Shown here: positions 1 through 8,123 of the stretch, piece by piece | Layout: each line of letters begins with the position of its first letter | Position numbering within the stretch: position 1 is the stretch's first letter | DNA from: Bifidobacterium asteroides | Lineage (GTDB): Bacteria > Actinomycetota > Actinomycetes > Actinomycetales > Bifidobacteriaceae | NCBI RefSeq assembly: GCF_003202695.1 | Contig: NZ_QGLL01000001.1 | Location: 124,001 to 188,000, forward strand | Length of the DNA stretch: 64,000 nt | Direction: 5' to 3' | The notes under the pieces: generated by a model | Told to the model about the DNA's origin: nothing | Databases searched by the model: none | What the model saw: the letters and a program-made list of their open reading frames with translations, nothing else | Made by a program: the position numbers and the translations under genes

Positions 1-1
1 G

Positions 2-1270
2 CGGGCTGCAGTCGTCAGAACAGCCGATCTGATGGCAGTCCCCTTCACTGTGGTGGCCTTCATCATCGCCTGCGTGGCCTGGATCATCTCCGGCGTGCCG
101 ACCCGGTTCGCTCAGGTCCTGGTCCTGGCTACCCCCTGCCCTCTGCTGATCGCCGCCCCTGTAGCATACATGGCCGGGACTGGAAGGCTGGCCAAGGCGG
201 GGCTGCTGATCAAGACCCAGGACGTGATTGAGAATCTGGGCCGGGTCTCGCACATCTTCTTCGATAAAACCGGCACGCTGACCGTCAAGCGTCCCCAAGT
301 GTCCCAGATCGACCTGCCTGGCGGTGGGGGGCAGGAGGTCGATACAGACCGGATTCTGGCCATGGCGGGCGCTGTGGAGTCCTATTCGGTTCACATCCTG
401 GCCAACGGGATCGCCGAAGCCGGGGCCGCCGCCAAGGAGCGGTTGCGGGCACAGAGCAGCGGTGAGATCCATCTGCATGCGCGGGAGGTTCGTGAGGACT
501 CCGGCAACGGGGTTCAGGGACTGGTTGACGGCCATCAGGTCAAGGTGGGCAGAGCCCAGTTTGTGGCTGGCGGGCATCCAAGCGATTTATTCGGCCCCCT
601 GGCACCTGATGAGATGGCCTCCTACATTTCTGTTGATGACGCCTTGGCCGCCCGGGTCGTCATGAAAGACGTGCCCAGGTCGGATGCCGCTCAGACCATC
701 GCCCAACTGCGGGAGTTAGGCATCACCCGTCTATCCATGGTCACCGGCGACAAGGAGGTCTCGGCACGGATCATCGCCGATCAGGTGGGCATCGCCGACG
801 TGCATGCTGGCCTCTTCCCTGAGGACAAGGCCGATCTGATCGCCAAGGCCTCCAAGGAGGAGCCCAACCGGCAGCCCTTCTGGGACATCTGGCTGTCTAA
901 ATTCCTAGGGGAGTCAGTGACCAAATCCATCACCATGATGGTGGGGGACGGGGTCAATGATGCCCCGGTCCTGGCTGCCGCTGATGTGGGCATGGCCATT
1001 ACCGACGGCACCACCACGGCCGCATCAGAGTCCGCGCAGGCCGTAATTATGAATGACGATATCGCTTGCCTGCCCAGGTCGATCACCATCGCCCGCAGGA
1101 CCAAGCGGGTCATGCTCCAGGCGGTCATGCTGGGGCTGACGCTGGCTACGGTGGGCATGCTCTGTGCCGCCTTCGACCTGATTCCAGTGGTTGTCGGAGC
1201 CTTCACGCAGGAGGCCATCGATGTGGTTTCCATTCTCTGGGCTCTGACTGCGCTGATAGACCGGGACTGA
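2..1270 (+). CDS. heavy-metal translocating P-type ATPase, 5'-truncated by window edge
   Basis: This is the C-terminal part of a P1B-type ATPase, a membrane pump that moves a transition-metal ion using ATP. The frame is open to the first base, so the N-terminal metal-binding domain and first membrane helices lie outside the window. Counting from the ATG at 32, a membrane helix carries the transport motif ATPCPLL (Cys near residue 36). The phosphorylation motif DKTGTLT follows (Asp near 79), then the hinge motif GDGVNDAP near residue 306 and two closing hydrophobic segments. The transport motif is TPC, not the CPC of typical Cu/Zn/Cd pumps, so the metal cannot be named. The downstream reductase gene starts 86 bases later on the same strand and is probably unrelated in function. 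Family assignment is firm; substrate is unknown. Confidence 0.9.
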   Translation, partial: RAAVVRTADLMAVPFTVVAFIIACVAWIISGVPTRFAQVLVLATPCPLLIAAPVAYMAGTGRLAKAGLLIKTQDVIENLGRVSHIFFDKTGTLTVKRPQVSQIDLPGGGGQEVDTDRILAMAGAVESYSVHILANGIAEAGAAAKERLRAQSSGEIHLHAREVREDSGNGVQGLVDGHQVKVGRAQFVAGGHPSDLFGPLAPDEMASYISVDDALAARVVMKDVPRSDAAQTIAQLRELGITRLSMVTGDKEVSARIIADQVGIADVHAGLFPEDKADLIAKASKEEPNRQPFWDIWLSKFLGESVTKSITMMVGDGVNDAPVLAAADVGMAITDGTTTAASESAQAVIMNDDIACLPRSITIARRTKRVMLQAVMLGLTLATVGMLCAAFDLIPVVVGAFTQEAIDVVSILWALTALIDRD

Positions 1271-1356
1271 GGCTATTGCCACGCTTGGTGAAAGTCCCGG
1301 GGATGGAGTCCGCCTGGCCCTGTTCCCGACCGTCGCTTTGCGTTAGGCTGACAAGC

Positions 1357-2853
1357 ATGAGTGATAATAATGTCAACGATTCCACCATGCCCGCACCGGC
1401 CCGTGGCGAGGAAGCCGACTCCCCGCTGCGCGTGGCCGTCATAGGCGCTGGGCCTGCAGGGGTCTATGCCTCTGACATTCTGCTGCGACAGCTTCGGGAG
1501 AAGGGCGCCGACCTTGGTCTGGGCGACCGGGCCCGGATTGACCTGTTCGAGAAGCTGCCCGTTCCCTTCGGCCTGGTCCGCTACGGCGTGGCCCCGGACC
1601 ATCCCAGCATCAAGTACATAGCGGGTGCCTTGGAAAAGACCCTGGACAACCCCGAGATTCACCTGTATGCGGATGTGGAGTTCGGCAGGGACATCAATCT
1701 GGATGACCTGCTTCAGCGCTACGATGTGGTGCTCTTCGCCACTGGCGCTGTGGACGATCGTCCTTTGGAGATCGCCGGGCACGAGCTCGATGGCGTTCAC
1801 GGGGCCGCCCACTTCGTTGAATGGTATGATGGCTATCCCGACGCTGACCAGGACTGGCCCCTGGATGCCAAGCAGGTGGCCGTCATCGGGGGCGGGAACG
1901 TGGCCATGGATGTCTCCAGAATCCTGATGCGGCGGGCCGACGACCTGTTGGACACTGACATCCCCGACAATGTCTACCAGGGGATTCAGGGCAACCAGGC
2001 CCGTGAAGTGCACATGTTCATCCGTCGCGGTCCGGCCCAGGCCAAGTTCTCAGTCCAGGAGCTGCGTGAGCTGGAGAAGCTGCCCGGAGTGCAAATCGTT
2101 ATCGACCAGGAGGACTTCGACCTGGATCAGGAGACCATCGATCGGGCCGGTGCCGACAAGCTGACCCGGCAGATGCTGGAGGAGCTCTTCGCCATCAGGG
2201 AGATGGCCGAGGACATGGCTGAGGACGGCGGCGTCGACTTCGAGGGCAATCCTGCCGACCGCCGTTTCTATATGCACTTCTACCGGATGCCTGCGGCAAT
2301 CATCGGCCAGGAAGGCAAGGTGACCGGCATTCGGGTGGAGAAGACCAAGGTTACGCCCGAGGGCACCATGGAGGAGACCAGCCGGTACGAGGAGTACCCG
2401 GTACAGGCCGTCTATCATGCCATCGGCTACAAGCCTGCCGAGGTTCCCGGCATTCCCTACGATTTCTCCGGCTATACCCTCTCAAATGTTCATGGTCGCG
2501 TGACTACTGCTCCCGAGGAGCAGGACGGACGACCCATCGACCGCCTCTACGCCACGGGCTGGGCAAAGCGAGGGCCTGTGGGTCTGATCGGATCCACCAA
2601 GTCCGATGCCCTGGAGACCATCGGCAACATGCTGGATGATCTGGCCGCCAGCCCGGCTCGCGGCCGTTTCGCCCAGGACCGGGATGACGATTCGATCGAC
2701 CGTTTCCTGGCGGATAAGGGCATCCAGCCCATCGACTTCGCCGGTTGGAAGCGGATCGATGCCTACGAGCGGGCCGAGGGTGCCAAGGTTGGCCGCGAGC
2801 ACATCAAGGTCATCGACCCCGACCAGCTCCGCCAGCTTGCTCACGGCGAGTAG
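1357..2853 (+). CDS. ferredoxin/flavodoxin-NADP+ reductase, adrenodoxin reductase family (FprA-like)
   Basis: A 498-residue FAD- and NADP-binding flavoprotein that would pass electrons between NADPH and ferredoxin in the cytoplasm. The FAD-binding loop VIGAGPAGVY lies near residues 28-37. The NADP-binding loop VIGGGNVAMDVSR is near 175, and the C-terminal GWAKRGPVGLIG segment is typical of adrenodoxin-type reductases. Length fits the family, which is usually 450-560 residues. The frame is open further upstream into the ATPase gene, but the ATG at 1357 is the first start that leaves a normal N-terminus; its ribosome site is weak. A good intrinsic terminator follows at 2879. Family confidence is high; the physiological partner is inferred. 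Confidence 0.92.
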   Translation: MSDNNVNDSTMPAPARGEEADSPLRVAVIGAGPAGVYASDILLRQLREKGADLGLGDRARIDLFEKLPVPFGLVRYGVAPDHPSIKYIAGALEKTLDNPEIHLYADVEFGRDINLDDLLQRYDVVLFATGAVDDRPLEIAGHELDGVHGAAHFVEWYDGYPDADQDWPLDAKQVAVIGGGNVAMDVSRILMRRADDLLDTDIPDNVYQGIQGNQAREVHMFIRRGPAQAKFSVQELRELEKLPGVQIVIDQEDFDLDQETIDRAGADKLTRQMLEELFAIREMAEDMAEDGGVDFEGNPADRRFYMHFYRMPAAIIGQEGKVTGIRVEKTKVTPEGTMEETSRYEEYPVQAVYHAIGYKPAEVPGIPYDFSGYTLSNVHGRVTTAPEEQDGRPIDRLYATGWAKRGPVGLIGSTKSDALETIGNMLDDLAASPARGRFAQDRDDDSIDRFLADKGIQPIDFAGWKRIDAYERAEGAKVGREHIKVIDPDQLRQLAHGE

Positions 2854-2878
2854 GCGATCGCTCTTAGGCCAGTAGTGG

Positions 2879-2924
2879 CAGGATTTGGATGAGGTTCATG
2901 AATCCTCATCCAGGTCCTGTTTTC
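2879..2924 (+). terminator. intrinsic terminator after the FprA-like gene
   Basis: The arms CAGGA + TGGATGAGG (2879-2894) and CCTCATCCA + TCCTG (2904-2919) pair across a 9-base loop, with a small symmetric internal loop (TT against GG). A T-rich tail starts at 2920. This separates the reductase from the protease/DUF4411 pair. Confidence 0.75.
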
Positions 2925-3019
2925 TTGGTCTTCACTACTGGGTGCTTACAGCGGACGGATAGGCATCGCGCAGCTATTATTGTTATTGAGAGCCCCTCGC
3001 GGAATCGAAGGAGCGTGAC

Positions 3020-4201
3020 ATGGCTAACCTGACTCTCTATCCGGCTACTCTCCAGTGGGCCGTTGAGGAGAGTGATGCCGATCCGGCGGCCCTGTCTCTG
3101 CGTGATGGTTTTGAGCAGCTACCGGATTGGTTAGACTCCAAGGAACCTGTGTCCGTATCTTTCAGCAAGGTTGAGAAGCTAAGTAATGCATTGCACGTTC
3201 CTTTTGGTGCTTTGGTCAGGTCGGTTGTACCGGAGCGTCGCTCTGAGCCTCTGGTGCGTTATCGGACTGTAGGCAATGTGGCTGTGCAACCCAGCCAAAA
3301 CCTGCAGGATACTATCGACCAGATGCGGTTCAGACAGGAGTGGGCCAGGGACGAATTGCTTGAATCCGGCTTGGATGCCAACCCGCTAGTCGGGTCAGTA
3401 AGAAATGCGGAGCACGACGATGCCTTGGCTGATGCGCTTCGTTCTACCCTTGGGTTGGATGGGCGCTCTGCCTGGGAAGGTGGACATTCTAGCGATCGCT
3501 TCCGTCAGCTCAAGGATCGGGCCTCTGATGCGGGCATCATGATCATGCTCAACTCCCAGGTGGGTTCTAAAAGATCCCGAAAGCTGGACCTTCAGGAATT
3601 TCGGGGATTTGTGCTGATTGACGATATGGCTCCGCTGGTGTTCATCAATAGGAATGATACCTTTGGCGGAATGATCTTCACTTTGATCCACGAGGTGGGG
3701 CACGTGCTACTGGGCATTCATGAGCTCTTCGACGGTATTGGCGGACGAGGGGATCGCAAGACCATGGAGCGTGCGATAAACAGGGCAGTAGTCAAGACAG
3801 TAATTGACGATGATCGCTTTCGACAGTTGTGGCAGAAGAAGCTGGACGAGGGCAAAGAACCGGCTAATGCCGCGAAGTCCATAGCTGACGACTTCCATCT
3901 AAGTGCCTTGGCCATGGGCATACAAGCCCATCAGTTCGGCCTTACTGGCGAGGATACGCTTGAGGAGCTGCGGACACGAATGGAGCGGCAGCTTCAGAAC
4001 AAGGCCACTCACCATCAGGGGCCAGAAACCCACGGCAATGGCAACAGGACCAATGCCTCTAGGGTTGACACCGGTTTCGTTCGCTTAGTCAATGCTGCCA
4101 TGGACGGGGGAAGACTGGCTCCTACTGAGGGTTTCGATCTGGTGGGGGTGCGCTCACCGCAGTCTTATCAAGGTTTGATTCGTGAAAAGAAGCTGATATG
4201 A
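3020..4201 (+). CDS. ImmA/IrrE-family metallopeptidase with N-terminal regulator-like domain
   Basis: A 393-residue protein. The first ~75 residues look like the degenerate XRE/HigA-like helical region often fused to COG2856 peptidases. The rest is an ImmA/IrrE-type zinc metallopeptidase with the HEVGH motif at residues 224-228. Known relatives cleave or inactivate repressors or act with a toxin partner; here the substrate is unknown. The start is the ATG at 3020, with an AAGGAG ribosome site about seven bases upstream. The stop codon overlaps the ATG of the next gene (ATGA at 4198-4201), so the two are translationally coupled. The pairing of such a protease with a DUF4411 protein is known from many genomes and is usually treated as toxin-antitoxin-like; that role is inferred here. 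Confidence 0.85.
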   Translation: MANLTLYPATLQWAVEESDADPAALSLRDGFEQLPDWLDSKEPVSVSFSKVEKLSNALHVPFGALVRSVVPERRSEPLVRYRTVGNVAVQPSQNLQDTIDQMRFRQEWARDELLESGLDANPLVGSVRNAEHDDALADALRSTLGLDGRSAWEGGHSSDRFRQLKDRASDAGIMIMLNSQVGSKRSRKLDLQEFRGFVLIDDMAPLVFINRNDTFGGMIFTLIHEVGHVLLGIHELFDGIGGRGDRKTMERAINRAVVKTVIDDDRFRQLWQKKLDEGKEPANAAKSIADDFHLSALAMGIQAHQFGLTGEDTLEELRTRMERQLQNKATHHQGPETHGNGNRTNASRVDTGFVRLVNAAMDGGRLAPTEGFDLVGVRSPQSYQGLIREKKLI

Positions 4202-4782
4202 CCGCTACGCTCTACCTGCCTGATTCGAATATCTTCATCGCCTCTTACCGGCTCAACCATCCTTTCGACTACAAGGAGTTTCACCCTTTCTGGCGGTGGA
4301 TGGAAAGGCTGGCTGACGAGGATGCAATTGCCATGGTGGATGTCGTCTATAATGAGCTGCTCAACGAGAAGGCTGCTCATCCCGATATGCTGACTCGTTG
4401 GGCGCGTTCAGTGTTCAAGGACCGTCAAATAAGTCATAAAGACAGCAGGTACGCGCATGTTTATGCGCAAATCCAAGACTATCTGGTTACCTGCGGGCAG
4501 TACACTGAAGAATCCTGCCAATACTGGGAGCCAGAAACAAAGGCGGATCCTTGGCTAATTGCTGTGGCCAAGGTTAGGGAAGCAATCATTGTGACAGATG
4601 AGGCTCGAGTGCCTCTGCAGCAAGGGCAGCACATGAAGAAAGAACCTAAGATACCTAATATCGCGGATCATTTTGGGGTGAAGACCATGAATCTTCGTCG
4701 GTTCTTCGACGAAAACGGGCTGTTGGAGAAAGCCAAGTATGTTCCTCAGTCTCGTGATAGAGATCCAATCGTATTGTTCTAA
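4198..4782 (+). CDS. DUF4411 family (PIN-like) protein
   Basis: A 194-residue protein that starts inside the stop codon of the ImmA-like gene. The N-terminus LPDSNIFIAS (Asp at residue 9) resembles the first acidic motif of PIN-domain ribonucleases. Another conserved-looking stretch is DPWLIAVA near residue 117, followed by IIVTDEA near residue 130, which would carry the later acidic residues of a PIN fold. The length fits DUF4411, about 160-200 residues. If active it would be a metal-dependent RNase held in check, or released, by the upstream protease/regulator. Family assignment rests on remembered motif patterns; activity is not shown by the sequence. Confidence 0.8.
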   Translation: MTATLYLPDSNIFIASYRLNHPFDYKEFHPFWRWMERLADEDAIAMVDVVYNELLNEKAAHPDMLTRWARSVFKDRQISHKDSRYAHVYAQIQDYLVTCGQYTEESCQYWEPETKADPWLIAVAKVREAIIVTDEARVPLQQGQHMKKEPKIPNIADHFGVKTMNLRRFFDENGLLEKAKYVPQSRDRDPIVLF

Positions 4783-4852
4783 ATGAAGAGGGGCATTGGC
4801 AGTCCCATCTTTTCAGTGGTCGTTCAGCAAAAATTCAGCGGCATTGTCTACC

Positions 4853-5797
4853 ATGGAACCCATGAATGGCAAGCTGAAGGTTCACGGACATTTCAACGGC
4901 CTTAAAACGACGCTTTTGTTCGCCCTCATGTGGGCCGTCATCATGCTTATATGGTGGCTGACTGGCGGTCGCCAGGGGACGCTGGGCATCTATATATTCA
5001 TAGGCCTGGCCACCACTTTCGGATCTTACTGGTTCTCCGACAAGGTGGCGATTGCTTCCATGCATGCCCGGCCGGTCAGTGAGCAGGAGGCCCCAGATCT
5101 CTACCGGATTGTACGGGAGCTGTCGGGCAGAGCCGGCAAGCCCATGCCCCGCATCTACATCGCTCCCACCGACTCGCCCAATGCTTTTGCCACAGGCCGC
5201 AACGAGCGCCATGCTGCCGTCTGCTGCACTCAGGGGATCCTGCGCATTCTCAACGAGCGTGAGATTCGCGGGGTGCTGGGCCACGAGCTCATGCATGTCT
5301 ATAACCATGACATTCTGACCTCTGCCGTGGCTTCGGCCATGGCCACGGTCATCACCTATCTGGGTTACTCTCTTATGTATTTCGGCGGCGACAGCCGGGA
5401 CAGGGATAACGATTCCGGCGTCTTTGGCCTCCTGGGCGTGCTGGTCAGTTCGATTCTGGCACCCCTGGGTGCTTCCTTGATCCAGATGGCCATCTCGCGC
5501 ACCCGTGAGTATGACGCCGACGAGGACGGCAGTCGGTTGACTGCGGACCCGGCGGCTCTGGCATCGGCGCTGAACAAAATATCCTACGGGTCTCAGGCAG
5601 TGCCCATGCCTCAGACTGCTGGCACCCAAAGCGCGGCTGCCATGATGATCGAGAACCCTTTCTCGGTCAAAGGGTTCAGTAGGTTATTCTCTACCCATCC
5701 TCCCACCGAGGAGCGCATAGCCCGCCTGATGCAGATGAGCCAGGAGATGGGGCAGACCCAGGTGAATTCCGGGCGTGGAGCCCAGGTGGGCTACTGA
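4853..5797 (+). CDS. htpX: HtpX-like membrane zinc metalloprotease (M48 family)
   Basis: A membrane protease of the M48B family, involved in quality control of membrane proteins. From the ATG at 4853 it has 314 residues. Two hydrophobic helices come early (LLFALMWAVIM and IYIFIGLATTF). The zinc site HELMH is near residue 144, with the third zinc-ligand region at REYDADEDGSRL. Two more hydrophobic segments lie after the HELMH motif. The C-terminal STHPPTEERI is characteristic. The start is uncertain: a TTG at 4796 has a closer purine-rich ribosome site and sits 13 bases after the previous stop, and an ATG at 4862 is also possible. The stop faces the convergent nagA gene, with a bulged hairpin between them. 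Confidence 0.9.
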   Translation: MEPMNGKLKVHGHFNGLKTTLLFALMWAVIMLIWWLTGGRQGTLGIYIFIGLATTFGSYWFSDKVAIASMHARPVSEQEAPDLYRIVRELSGRAGKPMPRIYIAPTDSPNAFATGRNERHAAVCCTQGILRILNEREIRGVLGHELMHVYNHDILTSAVASAMATVITYLGYSLMYFGGDSRDRDNDSGVFGLLGVLVSSILAPLGASLIQMAISRTREYDADEDGSRLTADPAALASALNKISYGSQAVPMPQTAGTQSAAAMMIENPFSVKGFSRLFSTHPPTEERIARLMQMSQEMGQTQVNSGRGAQVGY

Positions 5798-5803
5798 AAA
5801 ACC

Positions 5804-5847
5804 AGAGGGCTGAGCGTCCGCCTGCTGATGGCGGTAGCCCCGCCTCT
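5804..5847. terminator. possible bidirectional hairpin between htpX and nagA
   Basis: AGAGGGCT (5804-5811) pairs with AGCCCCGCCTCT (5836-5847) apart from a two-base bulge, with an inner CCGCC/GGCGG helix. There is no T-run, so termination is only suggested by its place between convergent genes. The remaining ~150 bases before nagA show no gene. Confidence 0.35.
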
Positions 5848-5996
5848 CTGCCCTTATCGATAATTTCGGAATTGGCCAAACGGAGTATACGCTAGGTCGG
5901 GCCTTGCATGGTGCTCTAGCCTTAGTGCTCTCAGTTGCGAAGAATCCAGCTCGTCATAGAGGCAGCTGGTAACCAGAGGTCCTTGGTACCCATGCT

Positions 5997-7295
5997 TTAG
6001 ATCCGAATTCTGCGCCCGTTGCAGACCACGGTTTTGACGGACCAGTCGGCTGGGCTCAGGAGGAGAAGATCAGCCGCATAGCCAGGTGCCAGCAGACCCA
6101 GCGGAGCACCGGTGACCGGGTTGGGACGATCCAGTCCCAGCGCCCGGGCAGGTGTCAAAGTGGCGGCTTCCACAGCCTGGGGGGCCGGGAGTCCGATGAA
6201 CTGGATGGCCCTGCTGACTGCCACATCCAGGGTCAGGGTTGAGCCAGCGATGGCTCCGTTGGAGGTCAGGCGGGCGTGGCCGCCCTTCACTGTTACGTCC
6301 AGGGAGCCCAGCTTGTAGGCGCCGTCCTCACAGCCGGTGGCCTCCATGGCATCGGTGACCAGGGCTGTCCGATGGGGGAAGAGCCTGAAGGCTAAATCGA
6401 CGCAGGGGTCCTGCACATGGAAACCGTCGTTGATCAATTCGGCCGTGACCCGGGGATCCTGCATGGCGGCCGGAATAGGTCCTGGCTGACGGTGGTGGAT
6501 GCCGTTCATGGCGTTGAAAACATGAGTGAGTATGCGTGCGCCGGCATCGAAGGCGCGGCGGGTCTGGTCGTAGTCGGCATCGCAATGGCCAACCGCAGGT
6601 ACCACACCGGACCCGGCTAGTAGGGATATAGCTTCGTAGCCATGGTCGCGCTCGGGGGCCAGCGTCACCTGGCGTATGCAACCGTCGGCGGCTTCCAGGA
6701 GGCGGTCAAGAACCGCGGGTTCAGGGTCGCGCAGGCATTTGGGATCGTGCGCCCCCTTACGGGAGAGGGCGATGAAGGGCCCCTCCAGGTGGGCGCCCAG
6801 CACGTCGGGTCTGGAGTCCATTACCCGCCTGACCGAGCGCAGGTTGGTGCACATCGTGTCAACCGGGTTGGTGATCAGGCTGAGCACCTGCCTGGTGGTT
6901 CCATGGACCATATGACAGGCTCTGGCTGTACGAATGGCTTCATCCCCGTCATCGAAGGAGTGAACCCAGCCGCCATGTGAGTGGATGTCGATGAACCCGG
7001 GGGTGAGGATGAAGCCGGTCGCGTCAATGAATTCGACGCCGTCCGTATTCGTATCGTGCGTATCGGACCCAGGCTGGAAGATGGAGGGCAGGCCGGCGGC
7101 CCTCAGAGCGGATTCCAGACTCTCCCTGCCCTGCCCGACCTCTGCAATCTTGCCATCCAAGGCCAAAATCCAGCTATCTTCCCTGATGCCTTGGGCATCT
7201 ATCAGCCTTGCACCGGTCAGAATAAGGGGATGGGCCGGTTCATGGAGGGATGACTCAACTGAGAGACCCGCTGACTCGTATACTTCCTTGGACAT
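5997..7295 (-). CDS. nagA: N-acetylglucosamine-6-phosphate deacetylase
   Basis: Removes the acetyl group from GlcNAc-6-phosphate to give glucosamine-6-phosphate in the cytoplasm. The 432-residue amidohydrolase shows the metal-binding FIDIHSHGG motif, the glutamate in GAHLEGPFI, the histidine motifs VGHCDADY and HVFNAMNG, and the catalytic Asp in LVTDAME. It is the last gene of the minus-strand operon, 39 bases after nagB, whose product takes the next step. The N-terminal ~25 residues before the barrel are somewhat longer than usual, so a downstream start cannot be excluded. Confidence 0.94.
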   Translation of the reverse strand: MSKEVYESAGLSVESSLHEPAHPLILTGARLIDAQGIREDSWILALDGKIAEVGQGRESLESALRAAGLPSIFQPGSDTHDTNTDGVEFIDATGFILTPGFIDIHSHGGWVHSFDDGDEAIRTARACHMVHGTTRQVLSLITNPVDTMCTNLRSVRRVMDSRPDVLGAHLEGPFIALSRKGAHDPKCLRDPEPAVLDRLLEAADGCIRQVTLAPERDHGYEAISLLAGSGVVPAVGHCDADYDQTRRAFDAGARILTHVFNAMNGIHHRQPGPIPAAMQDPRVTAELINDGFHVQDPCVDLAFRLFPHRTALVTDAMEATGCEDGAYKLGSLDVTVKGGHARLTSNGAIAGSTLTLDVAVSRAIQFIGLPAPQAVEAATLTPARALGLDRPNPVTGAPLGLLAPGYAADLLLLSPADWSVKTVVCNGRRIRI

Positions 7296-7334
7296 GTTTT
7301 TGGTCTGCCTTCTGTGCTTTGCTGATCAGGACGA

Positions 7335-8123
7335 TCAGATGGACTGCCAGTCAGGCTTGTTGGCATATGCCCACTTGTAATAGTCACGGTTGCGCAGCCG
7401 GGAAGCGGCGGCCTCGTCTACGATCACGGTGGCGTGAGGATGCATCTGGAGGGCGGAGGCCGGGCAGAAGGACGATATGCCGCCCTCCACGCTCTCCGCC
7501 ACGGCCTCGGCCTTGCCGGCCCCGAAGGCCAGGAGGACCAGCTGGCGTGCCTTGAGGATGGTCCCGATTCCCTGGGTGATGCAGTGGATGGGCACCTGGT
7601 CCATGTCATCGTCGAAGAAGCGGGCGTTGTCGATGCGGGTCTGTTCGGTCAGCGTCTTGATGCGGGTGCCCGAAGCCAGGGAGGATCCAGGCTCGTTGAA
7701 GCCGATGTGCCCGTCGGTGCCGATGCCCAGTATCTGCAGGTCGACGCCGCCAGCGTCCTCGATTGCCTGATCGTATGCTTGGCCAGCGTCCTTGATGGTA
7801 TCCAGGTTCCCATTGGGCACCCTCACCTTGGCAGGGTCCAGGCCCAGGGGTTCGACCACTGTCCGGTCGATGGTGGACCGGTAGGACTGGGGGTGGGCCG
7901 GGTCCAGCCCCGCGTACTCGTCCAGGGCGAACCCGCGCACCTGGGATACGTCGATCCCCTCCTTGTGGACCAGATCGGCCAGCGCTTGGTATGCCGCCAG
8001 CGGGCTGGATCCGGTGGCCAGACCCAGCACGCAGTCGGGCTTGCGCCGAATCAGGTCGGCCGTGCAGCGGGCGTAGATTTCGCCGGCCTCTTCCTGGGAC
8101 TTGACGATGATGATTTCGGTCAT
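7335..8123 (-). CDS. nagB: glucosamine-6-phosphate deaminase
   Basis: Converts glucosamine-6-phosphate to fructose-6-phosphate and ammonia, feeding amino sugars into the bifid shunt. The 262-residue protein matches the standard length. It has GLATGSSP near residue 34, FALDEY (Asp of the proton relay) and the active-site stretch GIGTDGHIGFNEP. Its ATG overlaps the stop of the upstream ROK kinase gene by four bases (8120-8123), so expression is coupled. The GAAAGGA-type ribosome site lies inside the kinase gene. Confidence 0.95.
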   Translation of the reverse strand: MTEIIIVKSQEEAGEIYARCTADLIRRKPDCVLGLATGSSPLAAYQALADLVHKEGIDVSQVRGFALDEYAGLDPAHPQSYRSTIDRTVVEPLGLDPAKVRVPNGNLDTIKDAGQAYDQAIEDAGGVDLQILGIGTDGHIGFNEPGSSLASGTRIKTLTEQTRIDNARFFDDDMDQVPIHCITQGIGTILKARQLVLLAFGAGKAEAVAESVEGGISSFCPASALQMHPHATVIVDEAAASRLRNRDYYKWAYANKPDWQSI

